From positions 7,562,501 through 7,626,500 of the forward strand of contig NZ_CP073766.1 in the NCBI RefSeq assembly GCF_018255755.1: a stretch of 64,000 bases of DNA, written 5' to 3'. The translations under genes were made by a program, and so were the position numbers. This DNA comes from Chitinophaga sp. HK235 (lineage in GTDB: Bacteria > Bacteroidota > Bacteroidia > Chitinophagales > Chitinophagaceae). The notes below the pieces were generated by a model. It worked only from the letters and a program-made list of their open reading frames with translations, was not told the origin of the DNA and searched no databases. Shown in pieces: positions 43,894 to 52,782 of the stretch; the stretch's first letter is position 1; each line of letters starts with the position of its first letter.

Positions 43894-46800
43894 TTAAAAG
43901 TTGAGCGTAGCACCAAAAGTGAAACTTCTGGCTTGAGGATAGGCGGCCACATCAACACCCCGCTGGCGGTTGCCGTCTTTGGTGTTGTCGTTGTAGCCCA
44001 GCTGAGGGGTAAGGCCGGAGTAGGAGGTGAGGATAAAAAGGTTTTGTGCGGCCACATACACCCTGATGTCTGAGATGCCGCTATGACCCCATACTTTCGC
44101 CGGAATCGTATAGCCGAGGGCGATATTGCGCAGGGAGAAGTAGTCACCTTTTTCCACGAAGCGGTCCGAAGTACGGTTGTTGCTATTATCGCTGCTGAGA
44201 GACATGCGGGGCACGCTATTGCTGGTGCCGGGGCCATGCCAGCGGTTGAGAGCTTCTGCGTACATGTTGTAGGAATAGGTGGGGTCCATGCCCTGCATTT
44301 TATCGGCGTTATACAGTTTTACGCCGCCTACCCCTGCGAAGGAAAGGTTCAGGTCAAAGCCTTTGTACCGGGCGCCCGCCTGGATGCCATAAACCACTTT
44401 GGGGTTGGGATCTCCGAGGTTGGTACGGTCCTGTTCATTGATAATACCGTCACCATTGATGTCGAGGAAACGTACGTCACCGGGTTTGATACTGCCTTTG
44501 TTAGGATCTTTGCTGATGTTGGGGTCGTTGTCGATATCCTGTTGTGTTTGATAGATGCCATTGGTTTTCCAGCCATAGAAAGATGCCAGGGGCTGTCCTT
44601 CGTAGGTGCGGGAGATCTCCTGGTTCTGCCGTCCGTAGTTGGTGGAAGAGATATAGGTACCGGTTTCGTATAGCCGTGTAACCGTGTTTTTAATAAAGGA
44701 AGCGTTGGCGGAGACATTATAACGGAAACGGTCGTTGCCGCCCTGGTAGCTGACTTCCACTTCCCATCCCTTGTTGTTAAGCTGACCGATGTTCTGATCG
44801 GGTATGGAGGCCGTGCCATGCAGGTCCATAGCGGCGGCTGGCACCAGCATATCTTTGGTGTTTTTATTAAACCAGGTGATGACCGCGTTCAGTTTGTTCT
44901 GGAAGAAACCCGCTTCCAGGCTGATATTGGTCATCTCTGCCTTTTCCCAGGTGATGCTGGGGTTGGCCAGGCGGGAGTTCCAGATGCCGGTGTAGGGATT
45001 TTCGCCGAAGTTGTAACGTCTGTCTTTATCCACCGGTGCCAGGTATTGGAAATCGCGGACATTCTGATTCCCCAGCTGTCCCCAGCCACCGGTGACTTTC
45101 AGATTGCTCATAAAGGTTACATTGTCTTTGAAGAAACGTTCATCGGAAATCCTCCATCCGGCAGAGAAAGCAGGGAAATAACCCCAACGCCTACCCGGAG
45201 CAAAGCGGGAAGAACCATCCGCCCGGAAAGTGACGGTGAGCAGGTATTTGTCTTTAAATCCGTAGAAGCCTCTGATAAAGCCGGAAGCGATGGCGTTTTC
45301 GGGGTTGAAGTTTCCGCTGGCATCATGAATATCGTTGCCGTTATCAAGGACTCTTACGTCCCGGGATTCATCGGCATAACCCCAGCGTTCTCCTTTAAAG
45401 TAGTAGCCTTTGGCCACCTGCTGCGAGTAGCCACCGGTGAGGGTAAGATGATGTTGATGGAAGATTTTGTTGTAGGTGAGAAACAGTTCACTGAGCTGGG
45501 AGCTGTTGGATTCACTGCGGTTCCAGAGTTCAGCGTGGTCGCGGGTACGGGTTTGGTCCAGTACCTTGGGCACAAAATTGGACTGGTTGTAGATGCTGCC
45601 ATCGAAGCCATAGTTGCCGCGCAATGTAAGGCCATCGAGGATTTCCAGCTCTCCGTATACACTGGCCAGCAGACGATAGTTTTTGGCCCACCCATCGGTT
45701 GTTTCGGCGGTGAAAACGGGATTGTTGATATCTCCCAGTTCGTTGCTGGCTTTGGAAGAACCGTAGCTGCCGTCGGGATTGCGCACCGGAATAGCGGGGT
45801 TAAAACGCAGTGCGCTGAAGATAAGGCCTGTCTGTGAAGAGTAGGTATCAAAGCCTTCGTTCTGCCGATAGGTCAGCTGCATGTTTTCACCTACTTTAAA
45901 ACGTTTGCCCAGTTTATGTTCTGAGTTGATGCGGACGGTATACCGTTTGAAATAGGTGTTTTCGATGATGCCTTTTTCATCGTAGTAGCCGGCACTGAAG
46001 AGGTAGTTGGAGCTGTTGTTGCCACCACGAAGGCTCACATCGGCGTTGGTCACCTGGCCGGAGCCGAGCAGTGCCCGCTGCCAGTCGGTGCGTTGCGTTG
46101 CATAAAAGGGATCGTTCCAGATAGGGTCTATTGTTTTACCGTCATTGGTATACCTTTCTTTTTTCAGCATCACCAGGTCTGGTGCGGTGAGCAGCGGTAT
46201 ATACCGGATAGCGTTGGACACTCCTTTGTATAGGTTGACAGTAGTTTTCAGCTTTTCGCCGTAATTACCTTTTTTGCTGGTGATGATGATGACGCCGTTG
46301 GCTGCGCGGGTACCATAGATGGCAGAAGAGGAGGCATCTTTCAGCACTTCCATGGAGGCGATATCGTTGGGGTTGATATCACTGAGGCCGCTGGCCGGAA
46401 CTCCATCGATGATGATCAGTGGTTCTGCATTGTTGATGGTACCGGTACCGCGTATACGAATACTGGGTGTGCTGCCGGGCTGTCCGTCGGAGCGGACGAT
46501 ATCTACCCCGGTAACACGGCCCTGCATGGCCTGTGCGGCATCACTGACGGGGAGGTTGTTGATGTCGGCACCTTTTACGGAAGAGATGGTGCCGGTCACA
46601 TCGCGGCGGTTTTGTACGCCGTAACCCACCACTACCACCTCGCCCAGTCCTTTGCTGGTGGCTTGCAGGGCGATATTTATTATTTCTCTGTTGCCGATGG
46701 TGATGGTCTGTGGTTCATAACCCATAAAGGAAAATGACAGGGTTTGTGCGGTGGCAGGTGCCTGTAACCTGAAATGGCCGTTGACGTCTGTCTGAGTACC

Positions 46801-46962
46801 GGTGCTGGTTCCGGGCACGGTAATGGTGACGCCGGGCAAACCGGCCCCGTCGGAGGCGCCGGTCACTTTACCGGTGATGGTCTTCTGCGCGATAGCTGTG
46901 GCCGTGGCTGCGCACAGGACTATCAGCAGAAAGCATAGTTTTCTAAGAATGGAAGAACTCAT
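43894..46962 (-). CDS. SusC/RagA TonB-linked outer-membrane protein
   Basis: About 1022 residues from ATG 46962 (signal LRKLCFLLIVLCAATATAIA); a longer frame to 47028 is less likely. A carboxypeptidase-like domain comes first (TITGKVTGASDGAGLPGVTI). Then GEVVVVGYGVQNRRDVTGTI, VTGVDIVRSDGQPGSTPSIR and IYGTRAANGVIIITSKKG form the plug. The C-terminal barrel ends FTFGATLNF. It imports a ligand across the outer membrane with its SusD lid and TonB. No anti-sigma/sigma pair is adjacent, so regulation is probably through a distant factor or the upstream 700-bp region. Confidence 0.95.
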   Translation of the reverse strand: MSSSILRKLCFLLIVLCAATATAIAQKTITGKVTGASDGAGLPGVTITVPGTSTGTQTDVNGHFRLQAPATAQTLSFSFMGYEPQTITIGNREIINIALQATSKGLGEVVVVGYGVQNRRDVTGTISSVKGADINNLPVSDAAQAMQGRVTGVDIVRSDGQPGSTPSIRIRGTGTINNAEPLIIIDGVPASGLSDINPNDIASMEVLKDASSSAIYGTRAANGVIIITSKKGNYGEKLKTTVNLYKGVSNAIRYIPLLTAPDLVMLKKERYTNDGKTIDPIWNDPFYATQRTDWQRALLGSGQVTNADVSLRGGNNSSNYLFSAGYYDEKGIIENTYFKRYTVRINSEHKLGKRFKVGENMQLTYRQNEGFDTYSSQTGLIFSALRFNPAIPVRNPDGSYGSSKASNELGDINNPVFTAETTDGWAKNYRLLASVYGELEILDGLTLRGNYGFDGSIYNQSNFVPKVLDQTRTRDHAELWNRSESNSSQLSELFLTYNKIFHQHHLTLTGGYSQQVAKGYYFKGERWGYADESRDVRVLDNGNDIHDASGNFNPENAIASGFIRGFYGFKDKYLLTVTFRADGSSRFAPGRRWGYFPAFSAGWRISDERFFKDNVTFMSNLKVTGGWGQLGNQNVRDFQYLAPVDKDRRYNFGENPYTGIWNSRLANPSITWEKAEMTNISLEAGFFQNKLNAVITWFNKNTKDMLVPAAAMDLHGTASIPDQNIGQLNNKGWEVEVSYQGGNDRFRYNVSANASFIKNTVTRLYETGTYISSTNYGRQNQEISRTYEGQPLASFYGWKTNGIYQTQQDIDNDPNISKDPNKGSIKPGDVRFLDINGDGIINEQDRTNLGDPNPKVVYGIQAGARYKGFDLNLSFAGVGGVKLYNADKMQGMDPTYSYNMYAEALNRWHGPGTSNSVPRMSLSSDNSNNRTSDRFVEKGDYFSLRNIALGYTIPAKVWGHSGISDIRVYVAAQNLFILTSYSGLTPQLGYNDNTKDGNRQRGVDVAAYPQARSFTFGATLNF

Positions 46963-47695
46963 AGTGAAATAAATGAACGGTGAATGAAAAAAGGGTTTGA
47001 TTATAGCGTGAAGTATACAGCGTTGCACAGCAATGTGGTTTGCTGTGTGACGGGTATTACTTCCGGTGGTTTTTTAGGTGCTACTGGCAGACTATCTTTC
47101 TGTAATCAGCTATATCGATTTAGCTCACGGGCTCCGGACTTTGGCATTTTCTGCTTCATAGGACATGGGTTTTATAAACAAGGATGAAAGAACTGGGTTT
47201 TCTGTTGGCTGATGAAATTTTGGTTTTAAACAAGTTAATGAATTAAGTAAATGTAAGTGTATAGTTTTTCGTGTGAAATACCCTTTGGGTTAATTATCTA
47301 TTAATAGTTTAAAAAAGAGTATCAGTTGTCGCTTTATGCATCCTGATAAGTTGATGGGTTATACTGTTTAGTAACATACACACTTTTTCGTATACCCGTC
47401 TGTGTTTTATATAAAACTCTTATCCATACTTGTTTTCAGGGGAATTATCTGTTACAATCCGCCAATTGCCACCCAACATGCTCATCGGGGTACTCTCTAT
47501 TGCGCCTGCGATAGGGCAGATGCCCAACAGCACCGCCATTATGTTCAATGCCTGTGTCAGCATAACAGCTTCCCCAGGAGCAAAGCGGCATTGCTATTTA
47601 TATTCAACGCAGGCATCAGTATAACAACGTCAAAAAAATAATATGCTTTGAAATACAAAGTACTTTCTATAATTTAGTGCTGTAAAAATTTAAGT
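46963..47695. other. Non-coding stretch of about 730 bp; possible decayed small gene
   Basis: It contains the promoter region of the SusC/SusD pair on the minus strand and of the membrane-protein gene on the plus strand. At 47430..47640 two short segments (FNACVSITAS and FNAGISITTS in different frames) are translated from a diverged direct repeat at 47544..47573 and 47603..47632. It may be a broken small gene. Nothing else is recognised. Confidence 0.4.
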
Positions 47696-48739
47696 ATGAA
47701 ACTGGGATTTCTGGATGGCTCATCCAGGCTTTATCGCTTTGGTGTATTAGTGTTGCTTGCTTATAGTATAATGTTGGTATTTGCGCAGCTGTCGCACTTG
47801 ACGGATAGGATCTTCTATACAGAGGTGGTCCTTTATTTTCTGGGTGGTATCTGGATGCTGACAGTCTTATTTTCTGGGAACCTTAAAAGCAGCAATCCTT
47901 ATCGTCGCAAAATGGTGGCCGTTTTGCTGGTAATGTGGATGATCACATCCCTTATTATGGACAAACACATGGGGGCTTTTGCTACGCCGTCACCCTGGTA
48001 TGTTATCTCCTTGTTCCTGATAGGAGTGAACACACTGGCCCTGTCTTATTTCAGGGAATCGCCGCAATGGGCCAGGGAAATACAGGCTTTTATATTAGGA
48101 TTGACAATATTGCTGCCCGTTTACTTAACGTTATATCTGGGGCCACTTTATCCCATCTGTTTGTTTGCAGGAATTGTATTCGGGGTCGCCTGGGCTGTTT
48201 TCTCACCACTGTTTCTGACCTGGTATAACTGGCGTGTGCTGAAAAATACTATCTGGCAGGAAAGAGCTGGTCGCACTGCTTTTGGGGTAGGATTAGGTAT
48301 AGCCGTTACTGTTACTATTTCATTCTGCACCTATTATGCGGTTGTTAAAAACAGGCTGGATGATCGTTATCACCGGCTGGTTCATCAGGCGGATGTACAA
48401 CGGTCGGGTAAAGATAAGGAAGCTAAATATTCCGTGATCACTCAAATGCTGGCTGCAGAGCTGTCTTCCGGTTTTATGGAAAAATATATATTGAAAACGA
48501 ATTTCGTTTATACTACACCGTTACATAGTTCAATTGTCAGTCTCGAAGATGATAATAGCTTCTTGATGTTACAGCGGGATCGGCGTCACGATCCGCTGTT
48601 TGTGACAGCTGTATTGTTCTTTGGCTCAACGACCATACCACAGGGGGAAAGAGAAGCGGCCTTCCTGTATTTATCTCCTAAAAACAAAAATCAGTTTTCT
48701 CCTCCTCAGGTATTCATCAAGTATGATCCTTCCGAATAA
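47696..48739 (+). CDS. Hypothetical multi-pass membrane protein
   Basis: A 347-residue protein. The N-terminal 220 residues hold about six membrane helices (for example FGVLVLLAYSIMLVFAQLSH, VAVLLVMWMITSLIM, ICLFAGIVFGVAWAVFSPLF, FGVGLGIAVTVTISFCTYYA). The C-terminal 120 residues are soluble (VITQMLAAELSSGFMEKYIL, LQRDRRHDPLFVTAVLFFG). I do not recognise the family. It is a single gene whose end lies near the convergent DUF4159 gene. Confidence 0.55.
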   Translation: MKLGFLDGSSRLYRFGVLVLLAYSIMLVFAQLSHLTDRIFYTEVVLYFLGGIWMLTVLFSGNLKSSNPYRRKMVAVLLVMWMITSLIMDKHMGAFATPSPWYVISLFLIGVNTLALSYFRESPQWAREIQAFILGLTILLPVYLTLYLGPLYPICLFAGIVFGVAWAVFSPLFLTWYNWRVLKNTIWQERAGRTAFGVGLGIAVTVTISFCTYYAVVKNRLDDRYHRLVHQADVQRSGKDKEAKYSVITQMLAAELSSGFMEKYILKTNFVYTTPLHSSIVSLEDDNSFLMLQRDRRHDPLFVTAVLFFGSTTIPQGEREAAFLYLSPKNKNQFSPPQVFIKYDPSE

Positions 48740-48776
48740 TCATCAGAATTATCATCATTCATTACACCCATCACAG

Positions 48777-49400
48777 TTACAGGGTGAGTGCATACACAAT
48801 TATATTCACCCCAAACTTGGTATTATCTTCCGCCAGAAAACGTTTGTTGCGGAAATCATAGTCCCATTCGCAGCCATAGTCCTTGTTACTATACAGAACG
48901 CCTATACGACCATTTATTTCTATGGCCTTGAGATAGTCATGTATAAGATCATCACCCCAGCCGTTGAGCTCAAAGGAGGTATTAGGCGGTCCTTTTTCGA
49001 ATTTGAAAAAACTATTGTAGATGGCATGGGAGGAAGGAATCTTCTTTAACGCATGTGCTCCAAACAGTTGCGTCATCTGTGTTTCAAACGAACGGGCAAA
49101 AAGACCGTCAATGTCGTGGTTGCAATCATCCACAAAAACAAATCCGCCCTTGCTGACATATTGTTTGAAATGTGCCGCTTCGGTAGCATCAAACTGTACC
49201 AGTTTGTGGCCACTTAAATAACAGAAAGGATACTGGAAGATCTCTGTACTGCTGAGGTCTACGACTTTCTCCTGCATGGCCACAGGAATAGTGGTGTACT
49301 CAATCAGTGAATTGAGCAGGTTGGAGGGCATCCGCTGGTCTGTGTCCCAGTCACCCGACCGGTATCTTAGCCTCACAAATGTAAATGTGTTCCCTTGCAT
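48777..49400 (-). CDS. DUF4159 domain-containing protein
   Basis: A 207-residue protein with FTFVRLRYRSGDWDTDQRMP, LLNSLIEYTTIPV, FQYPFCYLSGHKLVQF, KGGFVFVDDCNHDIDGLFAR and GVNIIVYALTL, the DUF4159 pattern (glutamine-amidotransferase-like fold). Its role is unsettled. It is divergent from the MoxR gene by about 150 bp, and such genes usually accompany MoxR/DUF58/BatA loci in Bacteroidota. A shared control region between them is likely. Confidence 0.88.
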   Translation of the reverse strand: MQGNTFTFVRLRYRSGDWDTDQRMPSNLLNSLIEYTTIPVAMQEKVVDLSSTEIFQYPFCYLSGHKLVQFDATEAAHFKQYVSKGGFVFVDDCNHDIDGLFARSFETQMTQLFGAHALKKIPSSHAIYNSFFKFEKGPPNTSFELNGWGDDLIHDYLKAIEINGRIGVLYSNKDYGCEWDYDFRNKRFLAEDNTKFGVNIIVYALTL

Positions 49401-49551
49401 GCGTTTATCATTGGTTGTTGCCGCCAGTCTAAATTTTCTTCAATTTCATATTTTTATTTCGTTATTTACTAAAATATTATTTGGCTATTTTGTGGGATAC
49501 CAAACCTGCCGCCAACATAATAACCCAATGCCAAAATCAGAATAATATCAA

Positions 49552-50535
49552 ATGGGTATACAATTGCTGGAAAAGCTGCCGCTGTTAAAACAGGAAATCA
49601 GAAAAGTTATTGTAGGCCAGGAAGCGGTGCTGGATGAGGTACTGGTAGCCATGCTGGCCGGTGGCCACTGTCTCCTGGAAGGAGTGCCCGGACTTGCCAA
49701 AACACTGATGGTGCGCACGCTCTCGCAGGCGCTGCACCTGTCTTTCCGTCGTATACAGTTTACACCCGATCTGATGCCAACAGATATTATTGGTACAGAA
49801 GTGCTGGAAGAAGATCATGTGACCGGCAAAAGATTTTTTAAATTCAACAAAGGCCCGCTGTTTGCCAATATCATCCTGGCTGATGAGATCAACCGGACCC
49901 CACCGAAAACACAATCTGCCCTGCTGGAAGCCATGCAGGAATTTGAAGTGACTTATGCCGGACAAACTTACGCACTGGACAGGCCTTTCTTTATCCTGGC
50001 TACCCAGAACCCGATAGAACAATCCGGTACCTATCCGCTGCCAGAAGCGCAGCTGGATCGTTTTCTGTTATACGTGAAAATAGGCTACCCGTCTGAGCAG
50101 GAAGAAACAGCTATCCTGGCAGGCACCACGGGCACCCGCAAAGTGCAGGTGCAGCCTGTGCTCGATGCCAATGATATTCAGCAGCTGCAGCAACTGGTCC
50201 GTGAAGTGAGTATCGATGCTGATCTGGTGACCTTTGTAAGCCGCCTGGTACGCAGTACCCGCCCGGATACTTCTACCATTGATTATGTAAAGGAATGGGT
50301 GCGCTGGGGCGCTGGTCCCAGAGCGGGGCAGGCGCTGATCCTTACAGCCAAGGCCCATGCCTTGCTGCAGGGCCGTTATGCTATTACCATGGAGGATATT
50401 GCTGCCATGGCTTATCCGGTGCTGAGACACCGTATCCTGATGAATTTCAGGGCGGAAGCGGAAGGTGTCCACCCCGACAAGGTGACGGAGAAATTGTTGC
50501 AACAGGTGGAACGTACCGCCACCCGCTTATCATGA
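49552..50535 (+). CDS. MoxR family AAA+ ATPase
   Basis: A 327-residue AAA+ ATPase. Walker A is EGVPGLAKTLMVRTL, Walker B is ILADEINRTPPKTQSALLEA, and sensor regions are ILATQNPIEQSGTYPLPEAQ and LDRFLLYVKIGYPSEQEE. MoxR ATPases act as chaperones that assemble or activate partner complexes, typically with DUF58 and von Willebrand-type proteins, as encoded next. It heads a plus-strand operon: the DUF58 gene starts 4 bp after it. Confidence 0.95.
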   Translation: MGIQLLEKLPLLKQEIRKVIVGQEAVLDEVLVAMLAGGHCLLEGVPGLAKTLMVRTLSQALHLSFRRIQFTPDLMPTDIIGTEVLEEDHVTGKRFFKFNKGPLFANIILADEINRTPPKTQSALLEAMQEFEVTYAGQTYALDRPFFILATQNPIEQSGTYPLPEAQLDRFLLYVKIGYPSEQEETAILAGTTGTRKVQVQPVLDANDIQQLQQLVREVSIDADLVTFVSRLVRSTRPDTSTIDYVKEWVRWGAGPRAGQALILTAKAHALLQGRYAITMEDIAAMAYPVLRHRILMNFRAEAEGVHPDKVTEKLLQQVERTATRLS

Positions 50536-50539
50536 TATT

Positions 50540-51424
50540 ATGAGTAACCTGCTTGATCCAAAGATATTACTGGCCATCAAAGACCTGCACCTGGCTGCTA
50601 AAACAGCTGTGGACGGGTTTATGGCTGGCATGCATACCAGCAGGGTAAAAGGGGCCGGCCTCGAATTCAGCCAGTATCGTAGCTATCAGCCCGGAGATGA
50701 TCTCCGCTGGCTCGACTGGAAAATGTATGCCCGGTCCGACAGATATTATATCCGGGAATCGGAAATGGAAACCAGCATAGATGTAGGTTTGCTGATAGAC
50801 GCCAGCAACTCCATGCTGCATACCGAAGATGGCATCTCCAAAATAGATTGTGCCCGTTATCTCGCGGCTTCCCTCGGTTATCTGGCCCACCTGCAGGGAG
50901 ATGCGGCCGGCCTCGCGGTATTACATCACAACCAGCTCTTTAGCATGGCTGCCCGCAGGGAAGCACAGCATATGGCAAGACTGTATTATCAGCTGGAAAA
51001 AATACAACCCGGCGGAACCTTCACCCAGCCTGTTCATTACCGGGATCTCTTTGCCGGCCCGCATAACCGGCAACTGCTCATTTTTATCACCGATTATTAT
51101 GAGCAATCCGGAGAAATCACCCATCTGTTACAAACACTGGCTGCGCTGGGACATGAAATACTGGTGTTTCACCTGCTGGGTAAGAAAGAACTGACCGGCA
51201 ACTTCAAAGGATATGATGCAGTGGAAGACCTGGAAACAGGCCAGCAGATTGAACTTACCGGCATTGCCGATACCGACTATCCTTTGAAGCTGGAAGCCTA
51301 TACAGCCTCCCTGCGTAAACAGTTATTACAGAAACGGATCTATTACCGCCAACATATATTGCAGGAGCCGATGGATGCTGCCCTGCGCGATTTTCTGAAC
51401 CAGCGTAATAAAATGAGAAGATAG
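50540..51424 (+). CDS. DUF58 domain-containing protein
   Basis: A 294-residue protein with the DUF58 core EFSQYRSYQPGDDLRWLDWK, MYARSDRYYIRESEMETS and the von Willebrand-like VGLLIDASNSM. DUF58 proteins are the usual partners of MoxR ATPases and are thought to help envelope complexes assemble. No membrane segment is seen. It is tightly packed between MoxR (4-bp gap) and the BatA-like gene, whose TTG start follows 2 bp after this stop. Confidence 0.93.
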   Translation: MSNLLDPKILLAIKDLHLAAKTAVDGFMAGMHTSRVKGAGLEFSQYRSYQPGDDLRWLDWKMYARSDRYYIRESEMETSIDVGLLIDASNSMLHTEDGISKIDCARYLAASLGYLAHLQGDAAGLAVLHHNQLFSMAARREAQHMARLYYQLEKIQPGGTFTQPVHYRDLFAGPHNRQLLIFITDYYEQSGEITHLLQTLAALGHEILVFHLLGKKELTGNFKGYDAVEDLETGQQIELTGIADTDYPLKLEAYTASLRKQLLQKRIYYRQHILQEPMDAALRDFLNQRNKMRR

Positions 51425-51426
51425 TT

Positions 51427-52782
51427 TTGCTGCACCTGCTACAACCCATATGGACGATACTGACCGCCGGAATAGCTGTTCCGGTGCTGATTCATTTATG
51501 GCATCGTCGTCCGGGCAGGGTGCTGAAGATAAGCAGTGTACAGTTGCTGGCGGCTTCATCGGTACGTCATGCGCGCAGCTGGCGACTATCAGAATGGTGG
51601 CTGCTGTTGCTGCGTTGCCTGCTGATCATATTGCTGGCATTGTTGCTGGCGCGTCCTGTATGGCGTAAACCCATCACGGCCCGCAATACCAAAGGATGGG
51701 TGATAGTGGAGAAAGCAGCATACCCCGCTTTTAGTCAACGCATCGATTCTTTGCTGGGTGCTGGTTTTCAGCTGCACGCGGCAGATACTTCGTTTACTTT
51801 ATTACATCACCCTTCCGCTTTGCCGCCGGATACGACTGCATTGTCGTACTGGCAATTATTGCAAATGCTTCCACAAAAAATACCTGCCGATCTGCCGGTA
51901 TATCTCTTCACAGGCAACCGGCTGGCGCGTTTTGAAGGTACTAAACCCGCTGTGGCACTGGCCTTACACTGGTACACCACCACGCCTGCAGATTCTGTTG
52001 ATAACTGGAACGGATATACGTATTTACTTGATAGTGATAGTCTTCGTATACTGAAAGGCCACAGCACGCCCACAGGTACTACCTGGCAAATACAGGATAC
52101 CCTTCAGCAGGGAGATACGGCTGCATTATATTGTACCATCTATACAGACAAATACGCGGCAGACGCCCGCTATCTGGAAGCGGCGTTACAGGCGGTGCAG
52201 CAATACACCCATCGCAAAATCAAAATACAGATCATCCGGCATCCGGATGCGCTTCCGGCAAAACAGGACTGGCTCTGGTGGTTGTCCGACAGTCCGCTGC
52301 CTGCCAATACCCGCGCTGTCCGCAGTATCCGTTATGCCAGCGGCATTGCGCAGCCACTGACGGCTTGGATAGCTGGCAGTACTATCCCGCTGTATAAACG
52401 GCTTCCCGTAAAAGATACCGCCGGTGTTTTATGGAAAGACAGTTACGGTGTTCCACTCCTGACACAACAGACTTTATACATTCATCTGGACCCGTCCTGG
52501 AGTGAACTGGTGTGGAGCAGCGAATTTCCGCAGCGCCTGCTGGACCTGATGTTCCCGGCTATTGTTGATAAAAGCCATGACCGCCGGATGATAGACGCGC
52601 AACAACTGGAACAGCCTTCCATACAACCGGCTGCGAAAGTTGCGTCTATCCCTCAGGAGGAAACATCGCTGGAAAATATAACCTGGATATTATTGTTCCT
52701 TATCTTTTGTATGGAACGTTATTTTTCATTTAAGTCAAATAAAAAAAAGTGTATAACAGTAACGGGCATACGAAACTGGTAG
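51427..52782 (+). CDS. BatA-like membrane protein
   Basis: A 451-residue protein starting at TTG. The start is supported by the family N-terminus (MLHLLQPIWTILTAGIAVPV then LIHLWHRRPGRVLKISSVQL) and by tight coupling to the DUF58 stop. Membrane helices lie at about 10-20, 55-75 and near the C-terminus (ITWILLFLIFCMERYFSF). The middle (SYWQLLQMLPQKIPADLPVY) is periplasmic. It is probably part of a Bat-type envelope complex with MoxR and DUF58. Its last 34 bp overlap the next gene. Confidence 0.85.
   Translation: MLHLLQPIWTILTAGIAVPVLIHLWHRRPGRVLKISSVQLLAASSVRHARSWRLSEWWLLLLRCLLIILLALLLARPVWRKPITARNTKGWVIVEKAAYPAFSQRIDSLLGAGFQLHAADTSFTLLHHPSALPPDTTALSYWQLLQMLPQKIPADLPVYLFTGNRLARFEGTKPAVALALHWYTTTPADSVDNWNGYTYLLDSDSLRILKGHSTPTGTTWQIQDTLQQGDTAALYCTIYTDKYAADARYLEAALQAVQQYTHRKIKIQIIRHPDALPAKQDWLWWLSDSPLPANTRAVRSIRYASGIAQPLTAWIAGSTIPLYKRLPVKDTAGVLWKDSYGVPLLTQQTLYIHLDPSWSELVWSSEFPQRLLDLMFPAIVDKSHDRRMIDAQQLEQPSIQPAAKVASIPQEETSLENITWILLFLIFCMERYFSFKSNKKKCITVTGIRNW

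Noticed and set aside
44818..45837. A 339-codon open frame on the plus strand
   Set aside because: It is antisense to the SusC gene, which is supported by its domains and SusD partner.
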